Part shown: piece by piece, positions 1 to 7,419 of the stretch | Layout: each line of letters starts with the position of its first letter | How positions within the stretch are numbered: position 1 is the stretch's first letter | Source of the DNA: BOG-908 sp964244615 | GTDB lineage: Bacteria; Pseudomonadota; Alphaproteobacteria; Acetobacterales; Acetobacteraceae | Length of the DNA stretch: 23,018 nucleotides | Reading direction: 5' to 3' | Assembly (NCBI GenBank): GCA_964244615.1 | Contig: CAXTJP010000037.1 | Coordinates: 1-23,018, forward strand | Position numbers and translations under genes: made by a program | Notes under the pieces: model-generated | What the model saw: only the letters and a program-made list of their open reading frames with translations | Told to the model about the DNA's origin: nothing | The model's database searches: none

Positions 1-143
1 ACATCCGCTCCCATTAAACGCCACCGCGGGAAAAGTACATAACACCCTCTAGATCTTTCTGTTTCCCCCGCCCGCCACCTGAGAATCAAGATGTTCCATA
101 TAGAAGTCGAAGTAATCGACACGAAAAGTTTGTTTCACGTGAG
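1..143. other. Intergenic stretch downstream of rlmN
   Basis: This is the edge of the window beyond the rlmN stop codon. It is less GC-rich than the genes around it. I see no convincing coding sequence, RNA gene or U-tailed terminator hairpin in it on either strand. Open frames crossing it belong to the antisense of rlmN. Confidence 0.4.
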
Positions 144-1328
144 TTACGTTACTTCGGGCAGTCTGGTGACCTTGCTGCGCTGGCTCTCCGTCTTCAATTG
201 GCCGCACGCGGCCAGGATGTCCTGGCCGCGCGGCGTGCGGATCGGCGAGGCGAACCCGGCATCCATCACGATTTTTGCGAAACGGTGCAGCGCATTGCCG
301 CTGGAGGGCTCGTAGGTGCTGCCGGGCCATGGGTTGAACGGGATCAGGTTCACCTTGGCGGGAATGCCGGCGATCAGCCGCACCAGTTCGCGTGCGTCGG
401 CCTCGGTGTCGTTGATGCCGCGCAACATCACGTATTCGAAGGTGATGCGTCGCGCGTTCGTGGCGCCGGGGTAGCGCCGGCAGGCGTCCAGCAGCTCGGC
501 AATCGGGTATTTGCGGTTCAGCGGCACCAGCTCGTCGCGCAAATCGTCGCGCACCGCGTGCAGCGAGACGGCCAGGTTCACGCCCAGCTCCTCGCCCGCG
601 CGGTCCATCATCGGCACCACGCCGGAGGTGGACAGCGTGATGCGCCGGCGCGACAGGCCGATGCCCTCGCCGTCCATGACGATACGCATGGCGCGCGCCA
701 CGTTCTCGTAATTGTACAGCGGCTCGCCCATGCCCATCAGCACGATCGTGCTCAGCAGCCGCGGCGTCTCGCCACGCGGGCTCGGCCACTCGCTGAAATT
801 GTCCCGCGCCGCCATGAACTGGCCGACGATCTCGGCGGGCCCGAGGTTGCGCACCAGGGTCTGCGTGCCGGTGTGGCAGAACCGGCAGGACAGGGTGCAG
901 CCGACCTGGCTGCTGATGCACACCGCACCACGGTCCTGCTGCTGGTCGGGGATGTAGACCGTCTCGGCCTCCTGCCCGTCACGGAAGCGGAACAGGAATT
1001 TGCGCGTGGCGTCGATGCTGGTCTGGACGGTGGCGGCCACGGGACGGCCGACGACGAAGCGCTCGGCCAGCTTTTCCTGCAACGGCCGCGCGATGGAACT
1101 CATCACCGAGAACTCGGTGGCGCCCTGGTGGTAGATCCAGTGCCAGAGCTGTTTCACGCGGAACGGCGCCTCGCCGATGGCGGCCATCTCGGTGGCCAGT
1201 TCCGCCCGGCTCAGCCCTACCAGGTCGCGTCGCCCGTCCGGCAGCACGTGCGGCGGCGGGTCGAACAGCGCGGACTTGGCCAGGATGCGGGTGCGTTCGG
1301 CTTCGGTGAGGGTCGCGACGGCGTTCAT
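144..1328 (-). CDS. rlmN: Dual-specificity 23S rRNA (A2503-C2) / tRNA (A37-C2) methyltransferase RlmN
   Basis: This radical-SAM enzyme methylates C2 of adenosine 2503 in 23S rRNA and of A37 in some tRNAs. The protein of 394 residues has the usual family length. Visible are the CxxxCxxC iron-sulfur motif (Cys144, Cys148, Cys151 in GCTLSCRFCHTG), the MGMGEPLYNYENV segment and a late cysteine in DILAACGQL that fits the methyl-accepting Cys of RlmN. I chose the ATG at 1328 because it overlaps the stop of the upstream IalB-like gene as ATGA; a GTG four codons earlier (1340) is the alternative. It is therefore probably cotranscribed and translationally coupled with that gene. Confidence 0.96.
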   Translation of the reverse strand: MNAVATLTEAERTRILAKSALFDPPPHVLPDGRRDLVGLSRAELATEMAAIGEAPFRVKQLWHWIYHQGATEFSVMSSIARPLQEKLAERFVVGRPVAATVQTSIDATRKFLFRFRDGQEAETVYIPDQQQDRGAVCISSQVGCTLSCRFCHTGTQTLVRNLGPAEIVGQFMAARDNFSEWPSPRGETPRLLSTIVLMGMGEPLYNYENVARAMRIVMDGEGIGLSRRRITLSTSGVVPMMDRAGEELGVNLAVSLHAVRDDLRDELVPLNRKYPIAELLDACRRYPGATNARRITFEYVMLRGINDTEADARELVRLIAGIPAKVNLIPFNPWPGSTYEPSSGNALHRFAKIVMDAGFASPIRTPRGQDILAACGQLKTESQRSKVTRLPEVT

Positions 1329-1840
1329 GGGGCGGGGCACGCCTTTCTCAGGACCGCATAGGCGGTGGCAAAGCCGTGCAGGCTGAAGCGGTCGGTGGCG
1401 ATGATCCCGCGCGGCCCGGGCAGGCGCGCTGTGATGCTGCCCTCATGGCCGAAGCTCGCGATGGCGGCTGCGTTGTCGTGCGCGAAGGCGGAACGGCCGG
1501 CGATGTAGAACAGCATGCGCGTGGCGCCGGCCTGCAACGGCGCGTCCTCGTGGCCGGACAGCGCGAAGCCGGCGCTGATGGCGACCACGTCGTGGCTGCG
1601 CGGGCGCCGCGTGACGCTCAGCACAACGTCGCCACGGCCGGGGATGTGCTGTGGCGAGGCCTCGGCGCGGGTGAACACGAAACAGGTGGTCGCCCCCGCC
1701 TCGGTATGGGTCGCCGCCTGCCACTCGCCGAACTTGCCGATCGGTGTGGCAGCGCCGGTGTGACGCGGCGATGCACGGCCCGGATCGGCGGCGGCCGGCA
1801 TCGCGAGCAGGGTGAACAAGGCGGGCAGGACGGCGCGCAT
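1325..1840 (-). CDS. Invasion-associated locus B (IalB) family secreted protein
   Basis: The 171-residue protein starts with a typical signal peptide (MRAVLPALFTLLAMPAAA, cleavage likely before Asp19). The body fits the IalB family: an early FGEWQ segment, a cysteine at 53, a SVTRRP segment, an SAGFAL segment, a DRFSLHGF segment and a final KAC cysteine at 168, probably disulfide-linked to Cys53 in the periplasm. IalB was named from Bartonella invasion of erythrocytes, but the family is widespread in free-living alphaproteobacteria and its biochemical role is not settled. Its stop overlaps the start of rlmN (ATGA). No clear ribosome binding site was seen. The adjacent methyltransferase gene diverges from it. 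Confidence 0.85.
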   Translation of the reverse strand: MRAVLPALFTLLAMPAAADPGRASPRHTGAATPIGKFGEWQAATHTEAGATTCFVFTRAEASPQHIPGRGDVVLSVTRRPRSHDVVAISAGFALSGHEDAPLQAGATRMLFYIAGRSAFAHDNAAAIASFGHEGSITARLPGPRGIIATDRFSLHGFATAYAVLRKACPAP

Positions 1841-1944
1841 CGCGCAGAGATACGGCCAGGGTCCTTGCCAAACAAGCGCGCGGCCGAACCGGCGACCGAC
1901 GCCGCGTCCTTCGAGACGCCGGGCAAGTCGGCTAAGACCACGTC

Positions 1945-3156
1945 ATGAGCGACACCGATGCCGACCGTCACCTGGCCGCGCAGTACGAGGCCCTGCCCTA
2001 TCCCGCGCGCGACCCGAGGGCCGAGACCCGTCACCTCTGGGTCGGCAGCCCCAGCCATCTGCGGGAGATCGATCACTGGGTGTTCGGCGCCGCCCGCCCG
2101 ATCCGCGCGCTGTTCGCCGGCGGCGGCACCGGGGACGGCGCCATCATGCTGGCCCAGCAGATGGCCACCGCCGGGCGGGCGGGGCGCGTCACCTGGCTGG
2201 ACCGCAGCACGGCCGCGCGCCGCATCGTGGAGGCGCGGGCGGAAGCGCGCGGCCTGGCCAACATCGAGTTCCGGACAAGCTCGCTGCTGGACCTGCCGGG
2301 CTCCGGCCTCGGCCCGTTCGAGTACATCGATTGCTGCGGCGTGCTGCACCACCTGCCGGACCCGGCCGCGGGGTTGCGCGCGCTGATCTCGGTGCTTGCG
2401 CCGGGTGGCGGGCTCGGCCTGATGGTCTATGCGCCGCACGGCCGCACCGGCATCTACATGCTGCAGGACGCGCTGGCCCGGCTGGCGCCCCCGGATCAGC
2501 CCACCGCATTGCGGCTGCAGACCGCACGGCGCGTGCTGCGGCACCTGCCGGCCACCAACTGGTTCCGCGCCAACCCGAACTTCACCGACATCACGGAGGG
2601 CGGGGATGCCGGGCTGTACGACCTGCTGCTGAACCCCCGAGACCGGGCATACACCCTCGCCGACTTCGCCGACCTGCTGCACGGCGCCGGCCTCGCGATC
2701 GCCTGCCTGGTGGAGCCGATGCGCTACGACCCTGCGCCGCTGTTGCCGGACCCGCGCCTGCGCGCCCGGCTGACCGCGCTCGACCCGGTGTCCCGCGCGG
2801 CACTCGCCGAATCGCTGGCCGGCAACATGCCCACCCACATCGCCTACTGCGTCCTGGCCGGGACCGCGCTGCCGGCCCGTGACCATCGCGATCCGGCAGC
2901 CGTGCCGGTGGCGCGCGAGACGCCGATGGCCGTCTTTGCCGACCGCATACGTGGCGGCGTGCTGATGGCGCAGTTCGATGCCCTGGCCGTGCCGGTGCCG
3001 CTGCCTGCCTTGGCGGCGGCGATCCTGCGCCGGGTCGATGGTGTGCGCACGGTGGCGCAGATCGCCGAGCCGTTCGGGGCGCATGCGTTCGATGCCGCGT
3101 GGGACCAGGTTTTTATCGCGCTGAACGGGATGAATCGGCTGTTGTTGGCGGGGTAA
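1945..3156 (+). CDS. Class I SAM-dependent methyltransferase with C-terminal winged-helix-like domain
   Basis: The 403-residue protein begins with a YEALPYPARDP segment found in a family of alphaproteobacterial methyltransferases. A Rossmann methyltransferase domain follows: motif I LFAGGGTGDG near residue 56, an acidic residue after strand 2 (TWLDRS), and the GVLHHLPDP segment near residue 132 typical of the Methyltransf_12/25 type. The last 80 residues (ILRRVDGVRTVAQIAEPFG) resemble the small winged-helix-like domain found at the end of some such enzymes. The substrate cannot be told from sequence. It diverges from the ialB-rlmN pair and is followed by a hairpin repeat. Confidence 0.85.
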   Translation: MSDTDADRHLAAQYEALPYPARDPRAETRHLWVGSPSHLREIDHWVFGAARPIRALFAGGGTGDGAIMLAQQMATAGRAGRVTWLDRSTAARRIVEARAEARGLANIEFRTSSLLDLPGSGLGPFEYIDCCGVLHHLPDPAAGLRALISVLAPGGGLGLMVYAPHGRTGIYMLQDALARLAPPDQPTALRLQTARRVLRHLPATNWFRANPNFTDITEGGDAGLYDLLLNPRDRAYTLADFADLLHGAGLAIACLVEPMRYDPAPLLPDPRLRARLTALDPVSRAALAESLAGNMPTHIAYCVLAGTALPARDHRDPAAVPVARETPMAVFADRIRGGVLMAQFDALAVPVPLPALAAAILRRVDGVRTVAQIAEPFGAHAFDAAWDQVFIALNGMNRLLLAG

Positions 3157-3204
3157 AAACATTTGTCAGTGCCGTCGCGGCGATTGCTGCGGACACTCGA
3201 CCAT

Positions 3205-3246
3205 GAACAGAAGTTTTTTCGGTTCTTTTCAAAAAAAACGGCTTGC
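3205..3246 (+). repeat. A/T-rich hairpin repeat, copy 1 (also a possible terminator)
   Basis: This element begins GAACAGAAGTTTTTTCGG and contains TTCTTTTCAAAAAAAACGG. GTTTTTT can pair with AAAAAAC around a short loop. The same core (TTCTTT-CAA-AAA, preceded by GAACANAAGTT) occurs inverted after fabI, and a shorter relative lies between the UdgX gene and pdxH. It sits between two convergent genes and may end transcription from both sides. The low GC stands out sharply from the surrounding DNA. Confidence 0.65.
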
Positions 3247-3251
3247 CTTAC

Positions 3252-3569
3252 TTACCGCTCAGCCTCGTCGTTATCCGGCTCGACCTCAATGTCTCCAGCG
3301 TCATCAAGGTCGTCGTCGCCTTCCAGCACGCCGTCCTCGGCCTCGTCATCGGCCGCTTCCACCTCGGTCTCGGCCTCGGCCTCATCGGGCACCGCCGCCT
3401 TCTTGGGCAGCCGGCGTTCGACCACGTTGCCGCCGCGCTTGGGTCTCGGCTGGTCCAAAGGCTGCTCGGTGCCGCATTTCGGGCAGACCGCCGGCATCTT
3501 GGTCAGGTCGTAGAACCGCGCGCCGCACGAGACGCAGACGCGCTTCAGTCCGAGTTCTGGCTTGACCAT
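3252..3569 (-). CDS. TIGR02300 family zinc-ribbon protein with acidic tail
   Basis: The 105-residue protein starts MVKPELGLKRVCVSCG and carries two CxxC knuckles (CVSC and CPKC) around FYDLTKMPAV, which forms a small zinc ribbon. It is followed by a basic linker (PRPKRGG) and a long Asp/Glu-rich, probably disordered tail. This layout matches TIGR02300, a conserved alphaproteobacterial family of unknown function. I chose the Met at 3569 because the family begins M-x-KPELG; an in-frame ATG at 3617 would add 16 residues. AAGG lies a few bases upstream of the chosen start. It is convergent with the methyltransferase on the left and divergent from the radical-SAM gene on the right. Confidence 0.88.
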   Translation of the reverse strand: MVKPELGLKRVCVSCGARFYDLTKMPAVCPKCGTEQPLDQPRPKRGGNVVERRLPKKAAVPDEAEAETEVEAADDEAEDGVLEGDDDLDDAGDIEVEPDNDEAER

Positions 3570-3722
3570 GCGCGACCCTTGGAACATCCAGCCTGCAAAG
3601 CGGGCGCGCCATGCCATGGCGGGGCAGGGTTGTCAAACCATCCGGGGCCAGGCCCGTTACACCCGCTTGCGGCGGGCTGGTCGCCCTTGAAACAATGCGG
3701 ATGACGGGAACATTATTCGAAC

Positions 3723-4940
3723 ATGGACCTGCTCCGCAAACTCGAGATCCTCGCCGACGCCGCGAAATACGACGCGTCCTGCGCATCGTCGGGCACGGAG
3801 AAGCGGTCGTCGCTAGGCAAGACGGACGGCGTGGGCTCCACCGAGGGCATGGGCATCTGCCACGCCTACGCGCCGGACGGACGATGCATCTCGCTGCTGA
3901 AGATCCTGCTGACGAATGCCTGCGTCTACGATTGCGTCTACTGCATCAACCGACGCTCCTCGAACGTGCAGCGGGCGCGCTTTACGGTGGAGGAGGTGGT
4001 CCGGCTGACGCTGGGCTTCTACCGGCGCAACTGCATCGAGGGGCTGTTCCTCAGTTCGGGCATCATCAACACGCCCGACTACACGATGGAGCAGGTGGTC
4101 CGGGTGGCCCGCGTGCTGCGCGAGGAGCACGGGTTTCGCGGCTACATCCACCTGAAAACCATCCCGGACGCCGACCCCCTGCTGATGGCCGAGGCCGGGC
4201 GTTACGCCGACCGGCTCAGCATCAACGTGGAACTGCCGACGGAGGCGGGCTTGGGGCGTCTGGCGCCGGAGAAGAGCCTGGGTGACATCAAGCGCTCGAT
4301 GGGCCGGATGCGGCTGCGCATCGACGAGGCGCGCGCGGAAAAACGCGCCCCACGCTTCGCGCCCGCGGGGCAGAGCACGCAGGTGATCGTGGGCGCCGAC
4401 GACAGCTCGGACCGCTCGATCATGCAGATGAGCACCGGGCTTTACAGCTCCTACGGGCTGCGCCGGGTGTACTACTCGGCGTTCAGTCCGATCCCGGATT
4501 CGTCCGCCGTCCTGCCGCCCAAGGCCGCGCCGCTACTGCGCGAACATCGGCTGTACCAGGCGGACTGGCTGCTGCGGTTCTACGGTTTCGGCGTGGACGA
4601 GCTGGCGACCGACCAGGCCGGCAACATGAGCCTGGAGATCGACCCCAAGCTCGCCTGGGCGTTGCAGCACCGCGCCCTCTTCCCTGTCGACGTGAACACG
4701 GCGCCGCGCGAGATGCTGCTGCGTATTCCCGGCATGGGCGTGAAATCGGCGGACCGCCTGATCGCCGCACGCCGCCACCGCCGCATGCGCATGGACGACC
4801 TGGCGCGGCTGCGCCTGCCGGTGGCCAAGCTGATGCCGTTCGTGGCGGCGGCCGACCACCATCCCGGTGCGACGCTGGACAGCGCGCGGCTGCAAGCAAA
4901 GCTGACCCCGAAGCCCAAGCAGCTGGAACTCATCCCGTAG
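3723..4940 (+). CDS. Putative DNA modification/repair radical SAM protein (UDG-linked family, TIGR03916-like)
   Basis: The 405-residue protein has a radical-SAM CxxxCxxC motif at Cys67, Cys71 and Cys74 (ACVYDCVYCINR) after an N-terminal segment with three more conserved-looking cysteines (20, 46, 55). A helix-hairpin-helix of the DNA-binding type lies at about 315-370 (LLRIPGMGVKSADRLIAARR). This combination is the family known to occur beside a DUF4130-UdgX protein, and that partner follows at 5272. A role in nucleic-acid repair or modification is inferred from the family and neighbour; the reaction is unknown. The stop codon TAG lies inside the left arm of an inverted repeat, which suggests the original 3' end was altered. 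Confidence 0.92.
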   Translation: MDLLRKLEILADAAKYDASCASSGTEKRSSLGKTDGVGSTEGMGICHAYAPDGRCISLLKILLTNACVYDCVYCINRRSSNVQRARFTVEEVVRLTLGFYRRNCIEGLFLSSGIINTPDYTMEQVVRVARVLREEHGFRGYIHLKTIPDADPLLMAEAGRYADRLSINVELPTEAGLGRLAPEKSLGDIKRSMGRMRLRIDEARAEKRAPRFAPAGQSTQVIVGADDSSDRSIMQMSTGLYSSYGLRRVYYSAFSPIPDSSAVLPPKAAPLLREHRLYQADWLLRFYGFGVDELATDQAGNMSLEIDPKLAWALQHRALFPVDVNTAPREMLLRIPGMGVKSADRLIAARRHRRMRMDDLARLRLPVAKLMPFVAAADHHPGATLDSARLQAKLTPKPKQLELIP

Positions 4941-5009
4941 GATGGGTGCGCTTGCGCCCATCACGGCGCTGCGAACGTGATCAGGTGCCCAAGCACACCC
5001 TATCCTACG
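4936..5009. repeat. Multi-hairpin inverted repeat (REP/MITE-like)
   Basis: The outer arms are CGTAGGATGGGTGCGCTTG (4936-4954) and its near-perfect inverse at 4990-5009, with one mismatch and one inserted base. Inside, GATGGG-TGCGC pairs with GCGCCCATC, and ATCACG (4960-4965) pairs with CGTGAT (4976-4981). The whole can fold as a branched cruciform. The TAG of the radical-SAM gene is in the left arm and, on the other strand, the TAG of the vapC relic is in the right arm. GTAGGATGGGT-type palindromes occur in many proteobacterial genomes, from memory; copy number here cannot be seen from one window. Confidence 0.75.
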
Positions 5010-5182
5010 ATGCTACCGCCACGTCCGTGGCCTGGAAATCATGACCGGTGAACAGCAACGGCGCCCGCTTCGTCATGGCGAGCGCGTAGGCGAACGTGTC
5101 GCCATGATTCAGCACGCCACCATAACCCAGGCGCCGCCCTCGCAAGATGGTCCGCCTCGGCGGTCTTGATACTCGAAGCCAT
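5005..5182 (-). pseudogene. Fossil of a vapBC toxin-antitoxin operon (vapB start joined to vapC end)
   Basis: Reading from an ATG at 5182, the first 15 or so codons give MASSIKTAEADHLAR, which resembles the N-terminus of VapB antitoxins. In a different frame, codons from 5130 to the TAG at 5005 give LNHGDTFAYALA, APLLFTGHDF and TDVAVA, which match the C-terminal end of VapC PIN-domain toxins. The roughly 60 remaining VapB residues and 90 N-terminal VapC residues, including most catalytic acids, are gone. An out-of-frame internal deletion explains this. The relic cannot encode a working toxin or antitoxin. A palindrome that fits a VapB operator survives just upstream. Confidence 0.75.
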
Positions 5183-5195
5183 CTGGCAACTCTCG

Positions 5196-5216
5196 ATCTA
5201 GACACAGGTTCTAGAT
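5196..5216 (-). promoter_or_regulatory. Palindromic operator of the lost vapBC operon
   Basis: ATCTAGA and TCTAGAT form perfect 7-base arms around a 7-base centre, 14 bases upstream of the relic vapB ATG at 5182. VapBC operons are usually autoregulated through such short inverted repeats over the promoter, so this is the likely old operator. It also lies about 55 bases upstream of the UdgX start on the other strand, where a cognate VapB from elsewhere in the genome could still bind. Confidence 0.5.
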
Positions 5217-5271
5217 ACATCTCTTCCGGCCGTTTTCCCGGGTTCTGACCGCACTCGCCATCGGAGCTCGC

Positions 5272-6675
5272 GTGCAAAGCATCGTCCTCAAGCATCAGAC
5301 GGATTTCGAGGGCTGGCGACACGCGGCCCGCCGCCTGGCGCTCGGCCAGGTCGCGCCCGACCAGACCATCTGGTCGGTAACCGAGGCGCGCGACCTGTTC
5401 GCAGAGGCCGAAAGCACACCGCCACAAACGGGCACCTTCTCCGTTCCACGCGCAATGGTCGATTTGGCCGAAACCGTCATCCAGGCCAACGACCCCGAAC
5501 GGTTCGCCCTGCTCTACGCACTGATCTGGCGCGCCCATAACGGCGAGAAGAAGATACTGGAAGACGAAGCCGACCCGCTGGTGCAGCGCGTGGCGCGGCT
5601 GGGCCAGGCGGTGCGGCGCGACACCCACAAGATGCGCGCCTTCGTCCGCTTCCGCGAGGTCAGCGAAGACGGCGCCACGCGCTACGTGTCGTGGTTCGAG
5701 CCCGAGCACTACATCGTGGAGGCCAACGCGCCGTTCTTCGTGCGCCGTTTCGCCACCATGACCTGGAGCATCCTGACCCCCTACCGCAGCGCGCACTGGA
5801 ACGGCGACACGCTGCTCCTGGGCGCCGGCGCGCAAGCGTCGGACGTGCCGGACGACGACGCGCTGGAAGCCTATTGGCGCGCCTACTTCGCCAGCATCTT
5901 CAACCCGGCGCGGCTGAAGGTGTCCGCCATGACGTCCGAGATGCCGAAGAAATACTGGCGCAACCTGCCCGAGGCGGCCGCCATCCCCGAGCTGATCCGG
6001 CAATCGCAGGAGAGGACCGCCGCCATGGTCGAGACCCCCACCGTGTCGCCCGCCCGTGCCGCCCGCCCCGCGCCCTTGGCCACCCCCGCCATCCACACCG
6101 GGCTGCAGGCCATGGCGGCCGAGGCGGCAACCTGCACGCGCTGCGACCTGTACCGGCACGCGACGCAGACCGTGTTTGGCGAGGGCCCGCTGGACGCCCG
6201 GCTGATGCTGGTGGGCGAGCAGCCCGGCGACCAGGAAGACCTGGCGGGCCGCCCCTTCGTGGGCCCGGCCGGCCAGATGCTGGACCGTGCGCTGGCCGAG
6301 GCCGGGATCGAACGCAGCGGCGTCTACGTGACGAACGCGGTCAAGCACTTCAAATTCGAGCCGCGCGGCAAGCGCCGCATCCACGCGACGCCCGACCGCA
6401 CCGAGATCCAGATCTGCCGCTTCTGGCTGGACCAGGAGCGCACGCTGGTGAAGCCAGCCGTCACCATCCTGCTCGGCGCGTCCGCGGCGCGCGCCGTGCT
6501 GGGCCGCGCTGTCACCATCTCGCGCGAGCGTGGGCGCGCGATCCCGCTCGAAGGCGGCCAGGTGATGGTCACCACCCACCCGTCCTATCTGCTGCGCCTG
6601 CCGGACGAGGCCAGCAAGGAACGGGAGTATTTGGCTATGGTCGGGGATTTGCGGCTGGCTAATAGCTGGATCTGA
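5272..6675 (+). CDS. DUF4130 - UdgX-type uracil-DNA glycosylase fusion protein
   Basis: The 467-residue protein joins an N-terminal DUF4130 domain (TIGR03915-like, about residues 1-245; DFEGWRHAAR near the start) to a UdgX-type uracil-DNA glycosylase (about 275-460). Visible in the latter are the CTRC pair (Cys288, Cys291), motif A GEQPGDQED (315-323), the UdgX-specific loop GKRRIHATP with His371, Cys382 and motif B HPSYLLR (436-442). In mycobacterial UdgX the histidine of the KRRIH loop bonds covalently to the uracil-derived abasic site. The GTG start at 5272 is preceded by GGAG at a fitting distance. The radical-SAM partner lies upstream, separated by the vapBC fossil, so the two may no longer share a transcript. 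Confidence 0.93.
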   Translation: MQSIVLKHQTDFEGWRHAARRLALGQVAPDQTIWSVTEARDLFAEAESTPPQTGTFSVPRAMVDLAETVIQANDPERFALLYALIWRAHNGEKKILEDEADPLVQRVARLGQAVRRDTHKMRAFVRFREVSEDGATRYVSWFEPEHYIVEANAPFFVRRFATMTWSILTPYRSAHWNGDTLLLGAGAQASDVPDDDALEAYWRAYFASIFNPARLKVSAMTSEMPKKYWRNLPEAAAIPELIRQSQERTAAMVETPTVSPARAARPAPLATPAIHTGLQAMAAEAATCTRCDLYRHATQTVFGEGPLDARLMLVGEQPGDQEDLAGRPFVGPAGQMLDRALAEAGIERSGVYVTNAVKHFKFEPRGKRRIHATPDRTEIQICRFWLDQERTLVKPAVTILLGASAARAVLGRAVTISRERGRAIPLEGGQVMVTTHPSYLLRLPDEASKEREYLAMVGDLRLANSWI

Positions 6676-6680
6676 GGCAC

Positions 6681-6705
6681 GCCTGCTTTTTGAAAAGCAG
6701 CGGGC
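6681..6705 (-). repeat. Hairpin repeat, copy 2 (bidirectional terminator candidate)
   Basis: CTGCTTTT (6683-6690) pairs perfectly with AAAAGCAG (6693-6700). Read on the minus strand it gives GCTGCTTTTCAAAAAGCAGG, which shares its TTTTCAAAAA core and a following GG-TGCC with copy 1. It lies between the convergent UdgX and pdxH genes and could end both transcripts, though no long U-tract follows on either strand. Confidence 0.55.
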
Positions 6706-6707
6706 TC

Positions 6708-7289
6708 TTAGGGGAAGAGTTTTTCCGTTGCCCAGCCGTCATTGTCGCGCATGAAGACGGTGCGGTCGTGCAGGCGGAACGGCATGTCCTGCCAGAACTC
6801 GAACGATTGCGGGCGCACCCGGAACCCCGACCAATGCGGCGGGCGCGGGATGTCCTCGCCGGGGTAGCGCGCCTCCAGCTCGGCCACCCTCGTCTCCAGC
6901 ACGGCGCGGTCGGGCAGCGGGCGGGACTGGTCGGATGCCCAGGCGCCCAGGCGCGAGACGCGGGCCCGGCTGGCGTAGTAGGCGTCGGCCTCCTCGGTCC
7001 GCACCGGCTCGGCGCGCCCCTCGATGCGCACTTGGCGGGCCAGGGTCTTCCAGTGGAACAGCAGCGCTACCGCCTGGTTGGCGGCCAGCTCGCAGCCCTT
7101 GCGGCTCTGCGTGTTGGTGTAGAACACGAAGCCGTCCCGGTCGGCGCCCTTCAGCAGCACCATGCGTGCGCTCGGGCGCCCGTCCAGGGTGGCGGTGGCC
7201 AGCGTCATGGCGTTCGGGTCGTTCGGTTCCGTCCCGGACGCCTCGGAGAGCCAGGCATCGAACAGGGCGAACGGGTCGGCGTCGGGCAT
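6708..7289 (-). CDS. pdxH: Pyridoxamine 5'-phosphate oxidase
   Basis: This FMN enzyme oxidises pyridoxamine or pyridoxine 5'-phosphate to pyridoxal 5'-phosphate, the last step of vitamin B6 synthesis and salvage. The 193-residue protein has the expected length. Family landmarks are ARMVLLKGAD..GFVFYTN (41-59), SRKGCELA (62-69), the SRPLPDR segment (122-128), PRPPHWSGFRVRP (148-160) and the signature FEFWQ....RLHDR (163-176). The start MPDADPFALF at 7289 gives a normal N-terminus; open frame continues upstream without a better start. It diverges from fabI across 130 bases and is convergent with the UdgX gene. Confidence 0.95.
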   Translation of the reverse strand: MPDADPFALFDAWLSEASGTEPNDPNAMTLATATLDGRPSARMVLLKGADRDGFVFYTNTQSRKGCELAANQAVALLFHWKTLARQVRIEGRAEPVRTEEADAYYASRARVSRLGAWASDQSRPLPDRAVLETRVAELEARYPGEDIPRPPHWSGFRVRPQSFEFWQDMPFRLHDRTVFMRDNDGWATEKLFP

Positions 7290-7419
7290 CGCCCGGTGGT
7301 GCCGCAGCCCGCTTGCGTTGACAAGCCCGCGCATGCGGCTTGCCTGTCCGCACCCCCCTGTGCCACCACGCCCCACCGACCAGCGATCGGCCGCTGCCGC
7401 GCACCCCCGAGGACCGTCA

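Noticed and set aside
1618..3162. 514-residue minus-strand open frame antisense to the methyltransferase
   Set aside because: It is low-complexity Arg/Gln/His-rich and mirrors third-position GC of the plus-strand methyltransferase.
3570..3722. Possible tRNA or small RNA between the TIGR02300 gene and the radical-SAM gene
   Set aside because: GC-rich inverted segments are present but no cloverleaf, T-loop or terminator could be made.
5005..6579. 524-residue minus-strand open frame antisense to the UdgX gene
   Set aside because: Apart from its last 41 codons (the vapC relic) it is a GC-rich shadow of the UdgX gene with no protein-like features.
7318..7323. TTGACA as the fabI promoter -35
   Set aside because: The bases 17 further on (TGCCTG) do not resemble a -10 box, so it was not listed as a promoter.
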